DNA of 7,845 nt from an uncultured Eubacteriales bacterium (lineage in GTDB: Bacteria; Bacillota; Clostridia; Peptostreptococcales; Anaerovoracaceae): positions 1-7,845 of the forward strand of contig CACWYF010000053.1 of assembly GCA_902765035.1 (NCBI GenBank), read 5' to 3'. The notes under the pieces are model-generated. The model worked only from the letters and a program-made list of their open reading frames with translations. It was not told the origin of the DNA and did not search any database. Positions 6,381-7,845 of this stretch are shown piece by piece. A program made the position numbers and the translations under genes. Numbering within the stretch: the stretch's first letter is position 1; each line of letters starts with the position of its first letter.

Positions 6381-7379
6381 ATGATTACATTTGAATCTTA
6401 TGAAAGAAGAGAAAAACAGATCCTTTCCAAGCTGGCTGAGTATGGTATCGGATCTATCGAAGAAGCAGAACAGATCACCAAGGACGCTGGCCTTGATGTT
6501 TATCACATGGTAGAGAACATCCAGCCAATCTGCTTCGAGAACGCAAAGTGGGCTTACACAGTAGGCGCTGCTATCGCTATCAAGAAGAACTGCCGCAAGG
6601 CTGCTGATGCAGCTGCTGCAATCGGCGAAGGCCTTCAGGCTTTCTGCATCCCTGGTTCCGTAGCTGACCGCCGTAAGGTTGGTCTCGGACACGGCAACCT
6701 CGGCAAGATGCTCCTCGAAGAGGACACAGAGTGCTTCGCGTTCCTCGCGGGCCACGAGTCCTTCGCTGCCGCTGAAGGCGCGATCGGCATCGCCGAAAAG
6801 GCCAACAAGGTCCGTCAGAAGCCGCTCCGCGTCATCCTGAACGGCCTCGGCAAGGACGCCGCGCAGATCATCGCCCGCATCAACGGCTTCACCTACGTGA
6901 AGACGCAGTTCGACTACTACACGAGCGAGCTCAAGGTCGTCGAGACGATCCCCTACTCCGACGGCCCGCGCGCCAAGGTCAACTGCTACGGCGCCGACGA
7001 CGTCCGCGAGGGCGTTGCCATCATGTGGCACGAGAACGTCGACATCTCGATCACCGGCAACTCCACCAACCCGACCCGCTTCCAGCACCCCGTCGCGGGC
7101 ACCTACTTCAAGGAGCGCGTCCTGGCCGGCAAGAAGTACTTCTCCGTCGCTTCCGGCGGCGGCACCGGCCGTACGCTGCACCCGGACAACATGGCCGCCG
7201 GCCCTGCCTCCTACGGCATGACCGACACCATGGGCCGTATGCACTCCAGCGCCCAGTTCGCCGGCTCCAGCTCCGTCCCCGCGCACGTCGACATGATGGG
7301 CCTCATCGGCATGGGCAACAACCCCATGGTCGGTGCGACCGTCGCCTGCGCCGTGGCTGTCGAGGAGTCGATGAAGTAA
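6381..7379 (+). CDS. GGGtGRT protein (possible chimera of two genomes)
   Basis: The 332-residue product belongs to the GGGtGRT family, named for its signature, here GGGTGRT at residues 259-265 followed by LHPDNMAAGPASYGM. I know of no firmly assigned biochemical role; the pairing with a NifU-like gene points to Fe-S chemistry. Cysteines are at 51, 71, 89, 118, 202 and 323. No signal peptide or clear membrane segment is present. The start follows GGGAGGA (6367-6373). The oddity is in the DNA. Codons 1-116 use A/T in the third position in 55 of 116 cases by my count. From 6729 on, only about a dozen of roughly 216 do. The reading frame and protein remain intact across the switch. The 3' two-thirds thus appears to come from a GC-rich organism, by assembly chimera or recombination, although the protein family call is secure on both sides. 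Confidence 0.9.
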   Translation: MITFESYERREKQILSKLAEYGIGSIEEAEQITKDAGLDVYHMVENIQPICFENAKWAYTVGAAIAIKKNCRKAADAAAAIGEGLQAFCIPGSVADRRKVGLGHGNLGKMLLEEDTECFAFLAGHESFAAAEGAIGIAEKANKVRQKPLRVILNGLGKDAAQIIARINGFTYVKTQFDYYTSELKVVETIPYSDGPRAKVNCYGADDVREGVAIMWHENVDISITGNSTNPTRFQHPVAGTYFKERVLAGKKYFSVASGGGTGRTLHPDNMAAGPASYGMTDTMGRMHSSAQFAGSSSVPAHVDMMGLIGMGNNPMVGATVACAVAVEESMK

Positions 7380-7420
7380 GTTCGCGTCGGTCCGCCGGCA
7401 TCCGGTATCCGGCAGCACGT

Positions 7421-7450
7421 GCTAGCGTCTGCTAGCATCTGCTAGCATCT
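7421..7450. repeat. Three 10-bp tandem units (GCTAGCRTCT)
   Basis: GCTAGCGTCT, GCTAGCATCT and GCTAGCATCT follow one another without gaps, each containing the palindrome GCTAGC. They begin 41 bases after the stop of the GGGtGRT gene, in non-coding DNA. Confidence 0.85.
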
Positions 7451-7478
7451 GCCGACACCGAGATTTGCCGGCACCGAG
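7450..7478. repeat. Direct repeat TGCCGRCACCGAG, two copies
   Basis: TGCCGACACCGAG (7450-7462) and TGCCGGCACCGAG (7466-7478) differ at one base and are offset by 16 bases. They continue directly from the 10-bp units and so form part of the same repetitive 3' flank. Confidence 0.7.
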
Positions 7479-7499
7479 CGTAATCAGCTCCGCATGAGC

Positions 7500-7537
7500 A
7501 AGGACCCCCGTCACCAGCTGGCGGGGGTCCTTCTTTT
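7500..7537 (+). terminator. Strong rho-independent terminator downstream of the GGGtGRT gene
   Basis: AAGGACCCCCG (7500-7510) pairs perfectly with CGGGGGTCCTT (7522-7532), giving an 11-bp GC-rich stem that runs into TTCTTTTT. The loop contains CCAGCTGG, itself self-complementary. It lies about 120 bases after the stop and is the natural end of the transcript in the GC-rich part of the window. Confidence 0.92.
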
Positions 7538-7612
7538 TGCTCTCATAAGCCTGCATCTGCGCATACGATGCCTGCGCCTGAATCCCCACAACCGACATGC
7601 GTTCGGCAGCAA

Positions 7613-7727
7613 CCAGGCATCCACACGCCAGCCAGGCATTCGCGCACCAACCGGGCACTCGTACAGCAAGCCAGGCATTCGTACGGCAACCAAGCGTCAG
7701 CATACCAACCAGGCATTCGTACGCCAA
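7613..7727. repeat. 19-bp imperfect tandem repeat array, six units
   Basis: Six units with consensus near CCAGGCATTCGTACGCCAA start at 7613, 7632, 7651, 7671, 7690 and 7709. The period is 19 bases, with one extra G after the third unit. Unit 5 (7690-7708) is the most diverged. A degenerate copy seems to precede the array (about 7592-7612). Since 19 is not a multiple of three, a repeat-encoded peptide is unlikely and the DNA is probably non-coding. Unlike CRISPR, no spacers separate the units. Confidence 0.85.
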
Positions 7728-7778
7728 CAGCCCCTATTGAGGTGGTTCCGCAATAAAGGGCTGGTTGATGTACGAATG
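7714..7778. repeat. Long imperfect inverted repeat overlapping the last tandem unit
   Basis: The arm at 7714-7739 (CATTCGTACGCCAACAG then CCCCTATTG) is largely complementary to 7751-7778 (CAATAAAGGGCTGG then TTGATGTACGAATG) around an 11-base loop, with a few mismatches or bulges. The right arm is an inverted copy of the tandem-unit core CATTCGTAC. No T-run follows it, so it is not a typical terminator. Confidence 0.75.
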
Positions 7779-7814
7779 TCTTCTGAGAGTTCTTAGTATT
7801 TCGTACACCAACAG
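7761..7814. repeat. Second inverted repeat sharing an arm with the previous one
   Basis: CTGGTTGATGTACGAA (7761-7776) can also pair with TTCGTACACCAACAG (7800-7814), with one bulge and one G-U pair. This competes with the upstream pairing of the same arm. The rest of the window to 7845 shows nothing I can identify. Confidence 0.65.
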
Positions 7815-7845
7815 GCGTCTGGCGGTAATCAGCACACTCGGCAGC

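Noticed and set aside
5844..7418. 524-codon open frame on the minus strand
   Set aside because: It lies antisense to both genes of the NifU-like/GGGtGRT operon and is kept open by their biased codon use. The product is low-complexity, rich in Val, Asp and Gly, with no recognisable motif.
7613..7727. CRISPR array
   Set aside because: The units abut without unique spacers, they are too short and too variable, and no cas gene is in view.
7494..7796. Open frames on both strands across the GC-rich tail
   Set aside because: They run through the terminator stem and the 19-bp repeat array, whose period is not a multiple of three. The frames have no ribosome site, and the peptides are only repeat translations.

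Overview
The window reads as two different genomes joined inside one gene. Positions 1 to about 6730 look like a mid-GC anaerobic Bacillota genome (Clostridia, probably Lachnospiraceae-like). The grounds are strong purine-rich Shine-Dalgarno sites, DUF5688 and Mbeg1-like (DUF2974) proteins, and a NifU-like/GGGtGRT gene pair. From about 6730 to the end, codon use and intergenic sequence switch to a GC-rich type. Its strong GC-stem terminator and palindromic intergenic repeats would fit an actinobacterial (for example coriobacterial) genome. The taxonomic assignments are inference.

Layout. (1) 1-1059 is the 3' part of a secreted D-Ala-D-Ala carboxypeptidase, followed by a rho-independent terminator. 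(2) 1261-4736 is a three-gene operon: a DUF5688 protein, an Mbeg1-like alpha/beta hydrolase, and an aspartate kinase that starts 3 nt after the hydrolase stop. It ends at a long hairpin terminator. (3) That terminator is shared with a convergent, unannotated 29-codon gene on the minus strand (4863-4952), which encodes a single hydrophobic segment behind an excellent ribosome binding site. (4) 5214-5501 encodes a Dabb-domain protein. (5) 5670-7379 is a two-gene operon of a NifU-like Fe-S scaffold homologue and a GGGtGRT protein. It is driven by a good sigma-A-type promoter whose -35 is overlapped by a perfect 7-1-7 palindrome. (6) 7380-7845 has no convincing gene. It holds short direct repeats, a strong terminator, a 19-bp tandem repeat array and a pair of alternative hairpins.

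How the genes relate. The aspartate kinase feeds the lysine/threonine/methionine and diaminopimelate branch, and the carboxypeptidase trims the peptidoglycan stem peptide. They lie in separate transcription units, so this is proximity rather than a shown link. The NifU-like/GGGtGRT pair is co-transcribed and codon-optimised, which suggests an abundant and regulated but functionally unassigned Fe-S-linked module.

The main caution is the composition break in the GGGtGRT gene. Third-position GC goes from about half to about 94% within a few codons, and the downstream DNA stays different. A chimeric metagenomic assembly is the simplest explanation, and intragenic recombination is the alternative. 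No previously undescribed multi-gene defence or mobile system was found. The best candidates for new biology are the 29-residue small protein and the palindrome-controlled GGGtGRT operon.
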